Shown in pieces: positions 1 to 7,805 of a DNA stretch of 64,000 nt. The notes under the pieces are model-generated. The model worked only from the letters and a program-made list of their open reading frames with translations, was not told the origin of the DNA and did not search any database. Made by a program: the position numbers and the translations under genes. Each line of letters opens with the position of its first letter. The first letter of the stretch is position 1. The stretch is from VBCG01 sp044226535 (GTDB taxonomy: Bacteria; Pseudomonadota; Gammaproteobacteria; Burkholderiales; Casimicrobiaceae), in assembly GCA_044226535.1 (NCBI GenBank), contig JBGAGT010000016.1, positions 1-64,000 on the forward strand. The letters are read 5' to 3'.

Positions 1-243
1 CCTCGGGGGAGCGGCGCTGAGCAGGTTTATCGCGAAGCCCGGTCCCCCGAGGGCCGTCGCCGCTTGCCGATGTGCGACAGGCCGCTGCGATTGCGCAGTT
101 GCCGCAATACCAGCCCCGATGCGCGACAGGCCGCTGCGATTGCGCAGTTGCCGCCCTACCCCCACGACAGGCCGCTGCGATTGCGCAGGTGACGCGCTAC
201 CGCTGCGGCAAGGCGTGGGTCCCCGCTTTCGCGGGGATGACGG
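1..243. repeat. Dispersed repeat cluster at the left edge
   Basis: No gene is visible here. A perfect 10-bp inverted repeat pairs 1-10 (CCTCGGGGGA) with 43-52. A 23-bp unit whose core CTGCGATTGCGCAG is itself a 5-bp-stem inverted repeat occurs at 76-98, 125-147 and 166-188. A CCCCGCTTTCGCGGGG palindrome followed by ATGAC sits at 221-241, immediately downstream of the tonB stop. Positions 52-98 are identical over 47 bp to 62738-62784 at the other end of the window. Confidence 0.8.
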
Positions 244-891
244 TCAGTCGCGCAGCGAGAAGTTGATCTCCACGCGCGCCTTGTAGCTCGAGCCTTCGCC
301 GACGCACTTCCACTCCGCCAGCGTTTCCTCGACGACGCGGTTGAACACGCGCGGCGGCTTGGCCGACTCGATGTCCACGGCGGTCACGTTGCCGGCGCCG
401 TCGATGGTGAGCAGCGCGATGACCTGGCCGCTCTGCACGCCCGAGCGGATCGCCTCGCGCGGGAAGGAAGGCTTCTCCATCCGCGAGCACGACACGCCCT
501 GGCGGACCGCCGGCTTGGCGACCGGGGCCGGAGGCGCGGGTGGCGCAGGCGGCGCGATCACGTGCGGCTCGGGCGGCGGCGTGTTCTGCACCGCGGCGAT
601 CACCGGCACCGGCGGGGGCGGCGTCGGCACGGGAATGTCGGGTGGCGGGACGAAGGGCTGGATGACCTTCATCTTCGGCGGCTCGACGATCTTCTTGAGC
701 GGCGGCGGGGGCGGCGGCGGCGGCTTGATCTCCTCGATGATCGTCGCCGTAAGCGGCTTCTTGATCACCTCGATGGCCTTCTTGCCGAGCCCGCTCACCA
801 GCGCCCAGATCAGCAGCGCATGGAACAGGATCACGAACGCGATCCCGATCAGGTGCCGCGTGGGGTCTCTCTGCTGACGTGCGAAATCCAT
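244..891 (-). CDS. tonB: TonB family energy transducer
   Basis: The 215-residue protein should carry proton-motive energy from ExbB/ExbD in the inner membrane across the periplasm to outer-membrane receptors. It has a short cytoplasmic N-terminus, one membrane anchor (about residues 13-33) and a long proline-rich spacer with an unbroken run of eight prolines near residue 60. The C-terminal part matches a TonB C-terminal domain, with the pattern FPREAIRSGVQSGQV and a final segment around AEWKC. The start is supported by a GAGGAAAC ribosome site just upstream. It is the last gene of the exbB-exbD-exbD-tonB run, 33 bp after the previous stop. TonB is expected to serve the receptor at 4292-6838. 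Family assignment is firm; the exact substrate system served is inferred. Confidence 0.93.
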   Translation of the reverse strand: MDFARQQRDPTRHLIGIAFVILFHALLIWALVSGLGKKAIEVIKKPLTATIIEEIKPPPPPPPPLKKIVEPPKMKVIQPFVPPPDIPVPTPPPPVPVIAAVQNTPPPEPHVIAPPAPPAPPAPVAKPAVRQGVSCSRMEKPSFPREAIRSGVQSGQVIALLTIDGAGNVTAVDIESAKPPRVFNRVVEETLAEWKCVGEGSSYKARVEINFSLRD

Positions 892-924
892 GGTTTCCTC
901 GCTTCGTAGCGCGCTCGTGACGCG

Positions 925-1353
925 CTATTCGACGAACTGCTCGCTGCCGATGATGCCGATCTTGGTCAGCCCACCCTTCTGCGCCTCGGCCATCACCTCG
1001 GCGGCGATGCCGTACTTCGAGGCCTTGTCGGGGCGCAGGTGGATCTCGGGCTGGGGCACCTTGTGCGCGGCCTCGGCGATCCGCCCGCGCAGCGCCTCGC
1101 GGCTGTCGATCACCTCGGCGTTCCAGTAGATGCGCGAGGCGTCGTCGATGTCGATCTTGACGATCTCGGGAGGTTGCAGCGGCGGCGGCGGGTTGCCCGT
1201 CGGCAGGTTGAGGTTGACCGAGTGGAGCTGGATGGGGATGGTGATGATCAGCATCACCAGCAGCACCAGCATCACGTCGATCAGCGGCGTGGTGTTGATG
1301 TCGATCATCACTTCCGGGTCGCCCGACCTGGAGGAGCCTACGTTCATGCCCAT
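925..1353 (-). CDS. exbD: ExbD/TolR family biopolymer transport protein (second copy)
   Basis: This 142-residue ExbD/TolR protein forms the proton channel and force-transducing subunit with ExbB. It has one transmembrane segment (about residues 23-43) preceded by the motif IDINTTPLIDVMLVLL. The aspartate of PLIDVML is the membrane residue needed for proton movement in the family. The periplasmic domain follows. A GGAAA ribosome site precedes the ATG. It lies 25 bp downstream of a second exbD gene, so the operon encodes two non-identical ExbD proteins, an arrangement also known in Xanthomonas. Whether both join one complex or serve different TonB functions cannot be told from sequence. Confidence 0.93.
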   Translation of the reverse strand: MGMNVGSSRSGDPEVMIDINTTPLIDVMLVLLVMLIITIPIQLHSVNLNLPTGNPPPPLQPPEIVKIDIDDASRIYWNAEVIDSREALRGRIAEAAHKVPQPEIHLRPDKASKYGIAAEVMAEAQKGGLTKIGIIGSEQFVE

Positions 1354-1378
1354 GATGGTTTCCTGTGGACGATCGCCG

Positions 1379-1804
1379 TCAGCCGCGCGGGGGCGGCTCG
1401 GTGATGAACGAGATCTTCTGGATGCCTGCGCGCTGCGCCGCGTAGATCACCCGTCCGACGCCCTCGTACTTGCCGCCGGCATCGCCGCGGATCTGCACCT
1501 CGGGCTGCGGGATCAGGACGGCGATCTTCTGCAGCCGGCCGATCAGCTGCTCGGTGTTCTTCATCTGCAGCTCGTTCCAGTAGATCCGCCCGCCCGCGTC
1601 GACCGAGATGGTGATGTTCTCCGGCTTGGTCTCGCGGACCTCGTTGCGTTCCTTGGGCAGCTCGACGGGCACGGAGTTTCGCACCACCGGCACCGTGATG
1701 AGGAAGATGATCAGCAGCACCAGCATCACGTCGACCAGCGGCGTGGTGTTGATGGTGGACATCACCTCGTCTTCGCCGTCGGCCTGGCCGACGTTCATCG
1801 CCAT
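1379..1804 (-). CDS. exbD: ExbD/TolR family biopolymer transport protein (first copy)
   Basis: The 141-residue protein has the same plan as its downstream paralogue: a short N-terminus, the motif INTTPLVDVMLVLLIIF with the proton-carrying aspartate, one membrane helix and a periplasmic ExbD domain. It starts 3 bp after the exbB stop, and its ribosome site (GGGCG) lies inside the end of exbB, which suggests translational coupling. The two ExbD copies share the membrane motif but diverge in the periplasmic part, which points to an old duplication. Confidence 0.93.
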   Translation of the reverse strand: MAMNVGQADGEDEVMSTINTTPLVDVMLVLLIIFLITVPVVRNSVPVELPKERNEVRETKPENITISVDAGGRIYWNELQMKNTEQLIGRLQKIAVLIPQPEVQIRGDAGGKYEGVGRVIYAAQRAGIQKISFITEPPPRG

Positions 1805-1807
1805 GGC

Positions 1808-2692
1808 TTACGCCCTCGACGACTGCGGGTTCGACAGCAGCACGGCGTGGAGGTCGGCGCCGAAGCCGCGCACGCGGTCCATCGCCGCCTTGTTGCGGCG
1901 GATCAGCCAGTTGTAGCCGAGCACCGCGGGAACGGCGACCGCGAGGCCGATGGCCGTCATGATCAGCGCTTCGCCGACGGGCCCCGCGACCTTGTCGATC
2001 GAGGCCTGCCCGGCGATGCCGATCGCGGTCAGTGCGTGGTAGATGCCCCAGACCGTACCGAACAGGCCCACGAACGGCGCCGTCGAGCCCACGGTGGCGA
2101 GGAAGGCGAGGCCGTCCTGGGTGCGGGCGCTGATGTTGTCGATGGCGCGCTGGATCGACATGCTGATCCAGTCGTTCATGTTGACGTTGCCGAGGAGGCC
2201 TGTGTGCTTGGACGAGGCCTCGAGGCCGGTCTCGGCCATGAAGCGGTAGGGGCTGCCCTCGGCGAGGCCTTCGGTGCCCTTCTTGACCGAAGGCGCCGAC
2301 CAGAAGGTCTTCTCCGCGTCACGGGCCTGCTTGTTCATCTTCGACTGCTCGTACAGCTTGGTGATGATGATGTACCAGGAGCCCATCGACATGATGACCA
2401 GGATGCCGAGCGTGATGCGCGCCACCAGGTCGCCGCCGTTCCACAGGGCCTGCAGGCCGTAGGGGTTGTCGACGATCTCGGTGCTGGCCTTGGCCGCGGG
2501 GGCCGGGGCGGCTGCGGCCGCGGGCGCGGGGGCCGGTGCCGAGGCGTCGGCAGGGGCCGGAGCCGCGGGTGCGGCAGGCGCGGCAGCCGGGGCGGGCGCA
2601 GGGGTTTGGGCCACGGCGGCCGGGACGAACATCACCGGCCAGCCAATGACCACAGCCGCGGTCAGCGCCGCAAGGCGGTTCATCTTCGACAT
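1808..2692 (-). CDS. exbB: ExbB/TolQ/MotA family proton channel protein with alanine/proline-rich N-terminal extension
   Basis: ExbB forms the pentameric inner-membrane scaffold around ExbD. I start it at 2692 (MSKMNRLA, 294 residues) because GGAGA lies 6 bp upstream; the open frame continues to 2878 without a better site. Residues 1-29 look like a cleavable signal peptide ending AVAQ. An Ala/Pro-rich linker of roughly 45 residues follows. The conserved core with three membrane helices contains the MotA/TolQ/ExbB signature (LATVGSTAPFVGLFGTVWGI). The signal peptide plus linker is an extension seen in some ExbB lineages and absent from the short E. coli form. It is the first gene of the energy operon. 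Confidence 0.92.
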   Translation of the reverse strand: MSKMNRLAALTAAVVIGWPVMFVPAAVAQTPAPAPAAAPAAPAAPAPADASAPAPAPAAAAAPAPAAKASTEIVDNPYGLQALWNGGDLVARITLGILVIMSMGSWYIIITKLYEQSKMNKQARDAEKTFWSAPSVKKGTEGLAEGSPYRFMAETGLEASSKHTGLLGNVNMNDWISMSIQRAIDNISARTQDGLAFLATVGSTAPFVGLFGTVWGIYHALTAIGIAGQASIDKVAGPVGEALIMTAIGLAVAVPAVLGYNWLIRRNKAAMDRVRGFGADLHAVLLSNPQSSRA

Positions 2693-3293
2693 GTTGTCTC
2701 CAAATGGGTTGAGCATCACGGATCGATGGTGGTTTCCGGCGCCCGCGAAGCCGTTCCTGCCGAATGCCGCCGCCAGCCCACGTCGAGGGCTGCAAGGGGC
2801 GCTCGGGATTAGGATCGGGCAACGCGCTGCCGGTTTGGGCTCGCCAGGAGCCCGGAACCTGCGGCGCGTCGGGAACATCGGGGCTCCGCTGGGTGCGAAA
2901 GCCGTGATTCGCCGGAAAATCGCGCGATTCTACACCAACGCCGCCGGCCCGGCGAAGCCGGTCTAGAGTCCCGCCTCAGTCCGGCCGCCACCCCGGCCGC
3001 GGCGCAGGCGGTGCGGGAACGCGCTTCCCCCGGCGTCGAGCGGGCGGTTTCTCGCCACCGCCCCGCCGCAGCCGGTCGTGCCGAGCGCGGTTCCGGGGGC
3101 GTTTTCCGCTGCTTCGTCGCAAGCCCGTGGCGCCCCCTTGCACCGCTGCCTAGGATGCATTCCAGGCGAACGGCGATTCGCCGCGGCTTCGGGGCCCCAG
3201 CCCGACGCCGACGAATCCGGGAGGCGCGATGAACGCATCCAAGGATGACAAGGCCGATGCCGGCCCATGACTCAAGAGACGGAGCACGACACC
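2693..3293. promoter_or_regulatory. Intergenic region with candidate exbB promoter
   Basis: This 601-bp stretch has no convincing gene. On the minus strand a TAGAAT hexamer at 2927-2932 resembles a -10 box for the exb operon. No good -35 is seen, which is common in GC-rich betaproteobacteria. The implied leader before exbB would be about 225 nt. I searched by eye for a Fur-like AT-rich palindrome and saw none. The ribosome site of the small gene at 3294 (GGAG, 3281-3284) lies at the right end. Confidence 0.35.
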
Positions 3294-3569
3294 ATGAAGC
3301 CCTACCAGCAGCAATCTCCCCGCCTTGCCGTGGCGCTCTGCGCCGGCCTGCTCAGCCTCGCCACCCTCGGCGCCATCGGCGTCGGCCCCGCGACCATGAG
3401 CTTCCGCAGCCAGGAGATGCCCGTGCTGGCGGTGTCCACCGACACCGCATCGCCGCAGGCCGTCGGCGGCGTCGCGCCGCTGGTGGCCGTGATCGACGTC
3501 AACGCGGTCCGTGCGCAGCGCTACGTGACGGTGGTGGAAGCGGCGAAGCGCGGGGTCCGCCGCAGCTGA
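3294..3569 (+). CDS. Small hypothetical exported or membrane protein
   Basis: I do not recognise this 91-residue protein. The start at 3294 (MKPYQQQ) has GGAG nine bases upstream; an in-frame ATG at 3267 would add nine residues without a clear ribosome site. Residues 12-33 are hydrophobic (LAVALCAGLLSLATLGAIG), suggesting a signal peptide or one membrane anchor. The remainder is a short soluble tail with no known motif and ends with basic residues. It stands alone between the exb operon and the convergent gene at 3700. Confidence 0.5.
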   Translation: MKPYQQQSPRLAVALCAGLLSLATLGAIGVGPATMSFRSQEMPVLAVSTDTASPQAVGGVAPLVAVIDVNAVRAQRYVTVVEAAKRGVRRS

Positions 3570-3617
3570 CGCCGAAAGTCACCGGCACGGCCGCGTCCCC
3601 CAGCGCGGCCTGCCACG

Positions 3618-3691
3618 CCGCGTGCGACGTCCCCTTGTCGCACGCGGCACCTCTCCCACTCCCGCGTGCGACGTCCCCTCGTCGCGCGCGG
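3618..3691. repeat. Two tandem near-identical hairpins
   Basis: Two inverted repeats with a 44-bp period lie between convergent genes. The first pairs CCGCGTGCGAC (3618-3628) with 3637-3647, a perfect 11-bp stem around an 8-base loop. The second (3662-3672 with 3681-3691) has the same left arm and one changed base in the right arm. Neither has a T-run, so they are not classical intrinsic terminators, although they could stop or protect the two converging transcripts. Confidence 0.6.
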
Positions 3692-3699
3692 CACCCCTC

Positions 3700-4203
3700 C
3701 TACTGGATCAGCGGGAACGCCTGCGCGATGTCGTAGGCCTGGACCGCGCGGAACTTGGATTCGAGCTGGATGTAGCGTGCGGCGGTGATCGCGGGCAGCG
3801 CGGCCATCGCGCCCTTCACCATGCGCCGGCGCGCGCGCTGCTCGTTGTCGTCGGCCTGGGTGTTCTGGCTGACGATCATCTTCGCCTCGGCGTTGGACAG
3901 CTTCTTGTCGCGCGACAGCAGCGTCTCCGCGGTGATCGCCCGGGCCCTCGCGACCATGTCCAGCGCGCGCTGGTAGGTGTCGTAGACAGGCCAGAACTTC
4001 TTGTCCTGCGCGGGCGTGAGCGCCAGCGTCTTGGCGACGAACGCGCGCTTGTCGGTGCGCAATGCGTCACGCAGCACCTGGGTGTCGGTCATCGGCGCGG
4101 ACGCCGGGGCCGGGGCAACGGCTTGCACGGCGCCCTGGGCGCCCGCCAGCCCCGCCACCGCCATCGAGGTCGCGGCGGCGAGCGCCATCAGCAGTCTTGT
4201 CAT
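3700..4203 (-). CDS. Hypothetical periplasmic protein
   Basis: The 167-residue protein begins with a clear signal peptide (MTRLLMALAAATSMAVAGLAGAQ) and is probably periplasmic. The mature part is helical and charged, with LTPAQDKKFWPVYDTYQ near residues 62-78. That is weakly like the LTxxQ motif of Spy/CpxP-type stress proteins, but I would not assign the family on that. It follows the TonB-dependent receptor on the same strand with a hairpin terminator between them. Its role is unknown. Confidence 0.65.
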   Translation of the reverse strand: MTRLLMALAAATSMAVAGLAGAQGAVQAVAPAPASAPMTDTQVLRDALRTDKRAFVAKTLALTPAQDKKFWPVYDTYQRALDMVARARAITAETLLSRDKKLSNAEAKMIVSQNTQADDNEQRARRRMVKGAMAALPAITAARYIQLESKFRAVQAYDIAQAFPLIQ

Positions 4204-4248
4204 GGTCTTCCTCCGCCCTTCGCGGGCTTTCCGGGGTACTCAAACGAC

Positions 4249-4271
4249 AAGGGGGCCGCGAGGGCCCCCTT
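4249..4271 (-). terminator. Hairpin downstream of the TonB-dependent receptor
   Basis: A perfect 9-bp stem (AAGGGGGCC, 4249-4257, with 4263-4271) closes a 5-base loop 21 bp after the receptor stop. On the minus strand it is followed by GTCGTTTG, a weak T-rich tail, so it is a plausible but not strong intrinsic terminator. Confidence 0.55.
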
Positions 4272-4291
4272 GCCGGTATTGCCTGGTCAGA

Positions 4292-6838
4292 TCAGCGGAA
4301 CGAGTAGCCCACGTCCACGAAGTAGAACCGGCCACGCGCGTTGTACAGCGGCGCGAAACCGACCTGCTCGTACTGGTTGTTGGTACCGTTCAGGATCGAC
4401 AGCGGGGGCATCTGGTCGAGCACGTTCTTGATGCCGCCACCGAGGCGCCAACCCTTGAAGCCGTTGTACTGCGCGCCGATGTCCCACTGCGTGTTGGAAC
4501 CGACCTTGCGCACCGTCGGCGGCGTCGGCTCGCTGGCCGTCCACGGATCCGCCGTGTCGTTGAAGCCACCGACATAGCGGTTCGACACGTTGAAGTTCCA
4601 CGGGCCGTACTCGGTCGACGCCATGAACACGTTGCGGACGCGCGGCAGCGCGTACGAGCCGTTGAACTCGCCCCACTCGCCGCCGACCTCGCGCGTGCGC
4701 TGCTTGATGTAGTACGTCATGCCGTTGCGCAGCGTGACGGTACCGATCACGGTGTTCGGGAAGCGCAGGCGACCGTCGAAGTCGATGCCTTCCGTCTCGC
4801 CCTCAGCCGAGTTCTGCAGGTTCGTGTACACGAACAGGCGGCCCGTCGAGTCGCGGTTGAACAGGCCCTGGTCGATGGCCGTCTGGATGGTCGGCGTGGT
4901 GATCTGGTCGTCGATCTTGATGCGCCACCAGTCGATCGAGCCCGAGAACGGGCCGAGGTCCGTCACGACGCCGACGTTGTAGGTCTTGCCCTTTTCCGGC
5001 TTGAGGCCGGTGTTCGAGCCGTTGACCTGGAAGAACGGGACGCCGCTTTCCGTGCAAAGCGAGGGGTCCAGGCCGATGCCCGCGCACTGGGCGGCCGTCG
5101 TCAGGTCGCCCGCGCCCTGCTCCTGCGCACCATAGAGCTGCTTCAGGCTCGGCATGCGGAAGCTCTCGGTGTAGGACGCGCGGAACGCGAGTTCTTTGAT
5201 CGGCGTCCAGTACACGCCGATCTTCGGCGAGGTCTTGTTGGCGCCGTCGTAGTGGTCATAGCGCAACGCGGCGTTGATCTCGAGGCCCTTCAGCACCGGC
5301 GCGTTCACTTCGCCGTACACCGCCCAGGCGTCGCGATCGGCCGACACCGCCGACTGCTGGATCGAGCCGACGACTTCACCGGCCTGCGTCAGCGGGTCCG
5401 GCGTGTCGTCGAGCTTTTCCTTCCACCACGAGGTACCCGCCGCCCAGCCCATCGAGCCGCCGGGGAGCTGGAACGCGTCGCCACGGATGCGCGCGTCGAC
5501 CTGGTCGATGGTCGACTTGCCTTCGCGGACCGGGTTGACCTTGAGGCTTTGGACCAGCGCCGGGTCGTTGGTGTTGACCGTCGGATCGATCGAGCCGTTG
5601 CCGGTGGCTTCGTACCAGAGGTTCGCGTCGTAATAGTTCGAGTCGCGGTTCTCGACCTTGCTCTCGCCATGGTTGTAGGCGACGTCCCAGTCGAACCACT
5701 TGGTGGTGCCGTCCAGGCCGATGGTCGCGTCGAACAGCTTCGAGTCGCGGTCGGTGTGGCGCGGGCCGCCCTGCATGAAGCGCCCGGCGATCAGGCCGGT
5801 GCCGCTCGGGACGACGAAGTAGTCGGGCACGGGGTGCGCGTCGAAGCTGTCCTTCGCCTCGGCGTAGATCACCTGCGCCGTGGCGCGGATGTCCTTGGTC
5901 ACGCGCAGCGAGCCGACGACCATGCCGGCCCAGCGGTCGGCACCGTTGTAGCTCGTCAGCAGGCTCTGGTTGAAGTCGTAACGGCAGACGATGCCCGAGA
6001 GGTTCGCGGGCGGGCAGGGCTGCACCGAGCCGCCGGTGTAGGCGCCGGTCTCCGGGTCGACGTAGTTGCCTTGCGGCGCGAAGCCGCTGCGGCCGTCGGC
6101 GCCGCCGAAGCGGCGGAAGTCGACCGACTTGGAGATGTCGCGGTCCTTGCGGTAGATCGGGTCGCGCTTGAACACGTCCAACGTGGCGAGGACGTTGAAG
6201 CCGTCCTTGTCGTAGTTGCCGAAGCCGCCCGTCAGGTTGACGCCCCATTCCTGCGCGTCGCCGCGCTCGGCGATGCCGTAGTGGGCGTCGACGTCGATGC
6301 CGTTGAAGTCCTTGCGGGTGATGAAGTTCACCACGCCCGCGACCGCGTCGGCGCCGTAGATGGCCGAGCCGCCGTCCTTGAGGACTTCGACGCGCTCGAT
6401 GGCGCTGATCGGGATCATGTTGGTGTCGACCGCGGCACCGGCGCCCGACGCGTCGTACAACGCGTTGACGGGCAGGCGGCGGCCGTTCAGCAGCACCAGC
6501 GTGTTGGTTTCCGACAGGCCGCGCATGCGGATCGTCGCGGTGCCCGAACCCGAGGGGCTGTTCGAGGCGATTTCACCCTGGTCGTAGATGTCGATCGACG
6601 GGATGAAGCGGAGCAGCTCGTTGACGCTCGTCGCGCCGGTCTTCTTGATGTCTTCCCGGGTCATGATTTCGACCGGGATGGAGTTTTCGCCTTCGACCCG
6701 CTTGATGTTCGTGCCGGTGACGTCGACCTTGATGTCGGCCTGCTGCGCTTGTGCGTACGTTGCGGTCAGCAACGCCACGCTGCCGACGCTCAGCGCGCAA
6801 GCGAGCGCCGTCGCAACCTTGGTGCGTTGGAACTTCAT
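4292..6838 (-). CDS. TonB-dependent outer-membrane receptor
   Basis: The 848-residue protein is an outer-membrane gated channel driven by TonB. The start at 6838 (MKFQRTKVATA) gives a signal peptide ending AQAQ; the open frame runs further upstream to 7321 but that part lacks signal-peptide character. A plug domain occupies about residues 35-165, with VTGTNIKR, the sequence GLSETNTLVLLNGRRLP and VEVLKDGGSAIYGADAVAGVVNF. The beta-barrel ends in the aromatic signature VDVGYSFR. Pairs of cysteines in the barrel (PCPPANLSGIVC and CAGIGLDPSLC) could form disulfides in extracellular loops. The substrate is not evident; the sequence resembles plug-type receptors from xanthomonads and relatives rather than a defined siderophore receptor. 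Confidence 0.93.
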   Translation of the reverse strand: MKFQRTKVATALACALSVGSVALLTATYAQAQQADIKVDVTGTNIKRVEGENSIPVEIMTREDIKKTGATSVNELLRFIPSIDIYDQGEIASNSPSGSGTATIRMRGLSETNTLVLLNGRRLPVNALYDASGAGAAVDTNMIPISAIERVEVLKDGGSAIYGADAVAGVVNFITRKDFNGIDVDAHYGIAERGDAQEWGVNLTGGFGNYDKDGFNVLATLDVFKRDPIYRKDRDISKSVDFRRFGGADGRSGFAPQGNYVDPETGAYTGGSVQPCPPANLSGIVCRYDFNQSLLTSYNGADRWAGMVVGSLRVTKDIRATAQVIYAEAKDSFDAHPVPDYFVVPSGTGLIAGRFMQGGPRHTDRDSKLFDATIGLDGTTKWFDWDVAYNHGESKVENRDSNYYDANLWYEATGNGSIDPTVNTNDPALVQSLKVNPVREGKSTIDQVDARIRGDAFQLPGGSMGWAAGTSWWKEKLDDTPDPLTQAGEVVGSIQQSAVSADRDAWAVYGEVNAPVLKGLEINAALRYDHYDGANKTSPKIGVYWTPIKELAFRASYTESFRMPSLKQLYGAQEQGAGDLTTAAQCAGIGLDPSLCTESGVPFFQVNGSNTGLKPEKGKTYNVGVVTDLGPFSGSIDWWRIKIDDQITTPTIQTAIDQGLFNRDSTGRLFVYTNLQNSAEGETEGIDFDGRLRFPNTVIGTVTLRNGMTYYIKQRTREVGGEWGEFNGSYALPRVRNVFMASTEYGPWNFNVSNRYVGGFNDTADPWTASEPTPPTVRKVGSNTQWDIGAQYNGFKGWRLGGGIKNVLDQMPPLSILNGTNNQYEQVGFAPLYNARGRFYFVDVGYSFR

Positions 6839-7223
6839 CGTGAGACCCCCAGAAAATGTGCCTGGCACGGGACTGGTATGCCCGCTCTCAGCACGTGGCG
6901 TAACGTTAACCCACGCCCAAGCCGCAAACCAAGCGCCGCGAGGTTTCCTTGCGCAAAATGACGGGAGGATGTGGCAAATACGCAAAAAGCGTTTCAAGCG
7001 GCCAGCCACGACCTCCCAACCAGCGCCGTCCCGTGCCACCAGTGGCGTAAAAACGGGCCGCGAACGAATTGTGTAACACTTTGATTTACAATATTTTAGA
7101 GTAATCCCTCCAGCGCACAGCGGATCTTTGGCGGCCGCCCCGGCGCAAAATGACCGTCCCGGCTGCTGCGCCGCAAACAAACCCTCGACGACACGGCCCG
7201 CGCGGCCCGAAAATCTGATCCCG
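6839..7223. promoter_or_regulatory. Divergent intergenic region, receptor and acetyltransferase
   Basis: This 385-bp region separates the receptor from the plus-strand acetyltransferase and holds an unusually AT-rich patch at 7065-7105. On the plus strand TTGTGT (7069-7074) and TATTTT (7092-7097) are 17 bp apart, a reasonable sigma-70 promoter. The minus-strand leader of the receptor contains GCTGAGAG, but the rest of a riboswitch is missing. No ORF is convincing here. Confidence 0.4.
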
Positions 7224-7757
7224 ATGGCCACCATCCTGCCCGCCACCCCCGCCGACCTGACCGACGTCCACACCCTGATCGCCGAGCTCGCCGAGTACGA
7301 GAAGCTCACCCACCTTTGCACCGGCGGCGTGGCCGAGCTCGGCGAGGCGTTGTTCGGGCCGCGGCCCGCGGCCGAGGTCCTGGTGGCACGGCAGGACGGG
7401 GCGATCGCCGGCTTCGCGCTCCATTTCCCGACGTTCTCGACCTTCCTCGCGCGCCGCGGCCTGTGGCTTGAGGACCTCTATGTCCGGCCAGCGCATCGCG
7501 GCAAGGGCATCGGCAGGGCGCTGCTGGCCGCCGTCGCGCAAGTCGCCGCCGCGCGCGGATGCGGGCGCCTCGAATGGTCGGTCCTCGACTGGAACGCGCC
7601 GGCCCTCGCCTTCTATCGCGGCATGGGCGCCACGGTGATGGACGACTGGCGGATCGCGCGCGTCACTGGCGAGGCGCTGGCCTCGCTGGCGTCGCGGGGC
7701 GGCGCGGCACCTGCCGCCGGCGCGGCACGCCGGCCGGCCCCCGTCGATCGGCGATAA
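7224..7757 (+). CDS. GNAT family N-acetyltransferase
   Basis: The 177-residue protein is a soluble acetyl-CoA-dependent N-acetyltransferase. The start at 7224 (MATILPATPADL) begins exactly at the conserved first strand; the frame is open upstream to 7128. Motif A is clear at about residues 91-105 (LYVRPAHRGKGIGRALL, with the R/Q-x-x-G-x-G/A acetyl-CoA loop as RGKGIG), followed by EWSVLDWNAPALAFYRGMGA, typical of the GNAT C-terminal half. It resembles small diamine or amino-acid acetyltransferases, but the substrate is unknown. The last 30 residues are Ala/Arg-rich and probably disordered. Confidence 0.88.
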   Translation: MATILPATPADLTDVHTLIAELAEYEKLTHLCTGGVAELGEALFGPRPAAEVLVARQDGAIAGFALHFPTFSTFLARRGLWLEDLYVRPAHRGKGIGRALLAAVAQVAAARGCGRLEWSVLDWNAPALAFYRGMGATVMDDWRIARVTGEALASLASRGGAAPAAGAARRPAPVDRR

Positions 7758-7758
7758 T
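7753..7758 (+). promoter_or_regulatory. Candidate -10 box for the tldD-tldE genes
   Basis: GATAAT in the context GCGATAATCGCGCGG lies 48 bp before the tldD start and overlaps the stop codon of the acetyltransferase. The same GATAATCGCGCG context recurs on the minus strand ahead of lolC (22751-22756). There is no obvious -35. Confidence 0.4.
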
Positions 7759-7805
7759 CGCGCGGTCCCCTGCCGGTCGCGCGGCCCCGCCGCCGCGTCA
7801 TCCTC

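Noticed and set aside
76..188. Possible short CRISPR-like array made by the 23-bp unit with 18-26 bp spacers
   Set aside because: Spacing is uneven, the spacers resemble each other, and the same unit appears in the repeat region at 62762-62828. This fits an interspersed palindromic repeat better.
6839..6960. TPP-type riboswitch ahead of the TonB-dependent receptor, suggested by GCTGAGAG on the minus strand
   Set aside because: Only this one conserved segment is present. The other TPP-riboswitch motifs and pairing helices are missing.
4001..6961. A 986-codon open frame on the plus strand through the TonB-dependent receptor
   Set aside because: It is antisense to a clear receptor. Its composition (Arg/Val/Asp-rich, no domains) is what high-GC DNA gives when the true codons are read in the wrong frame.
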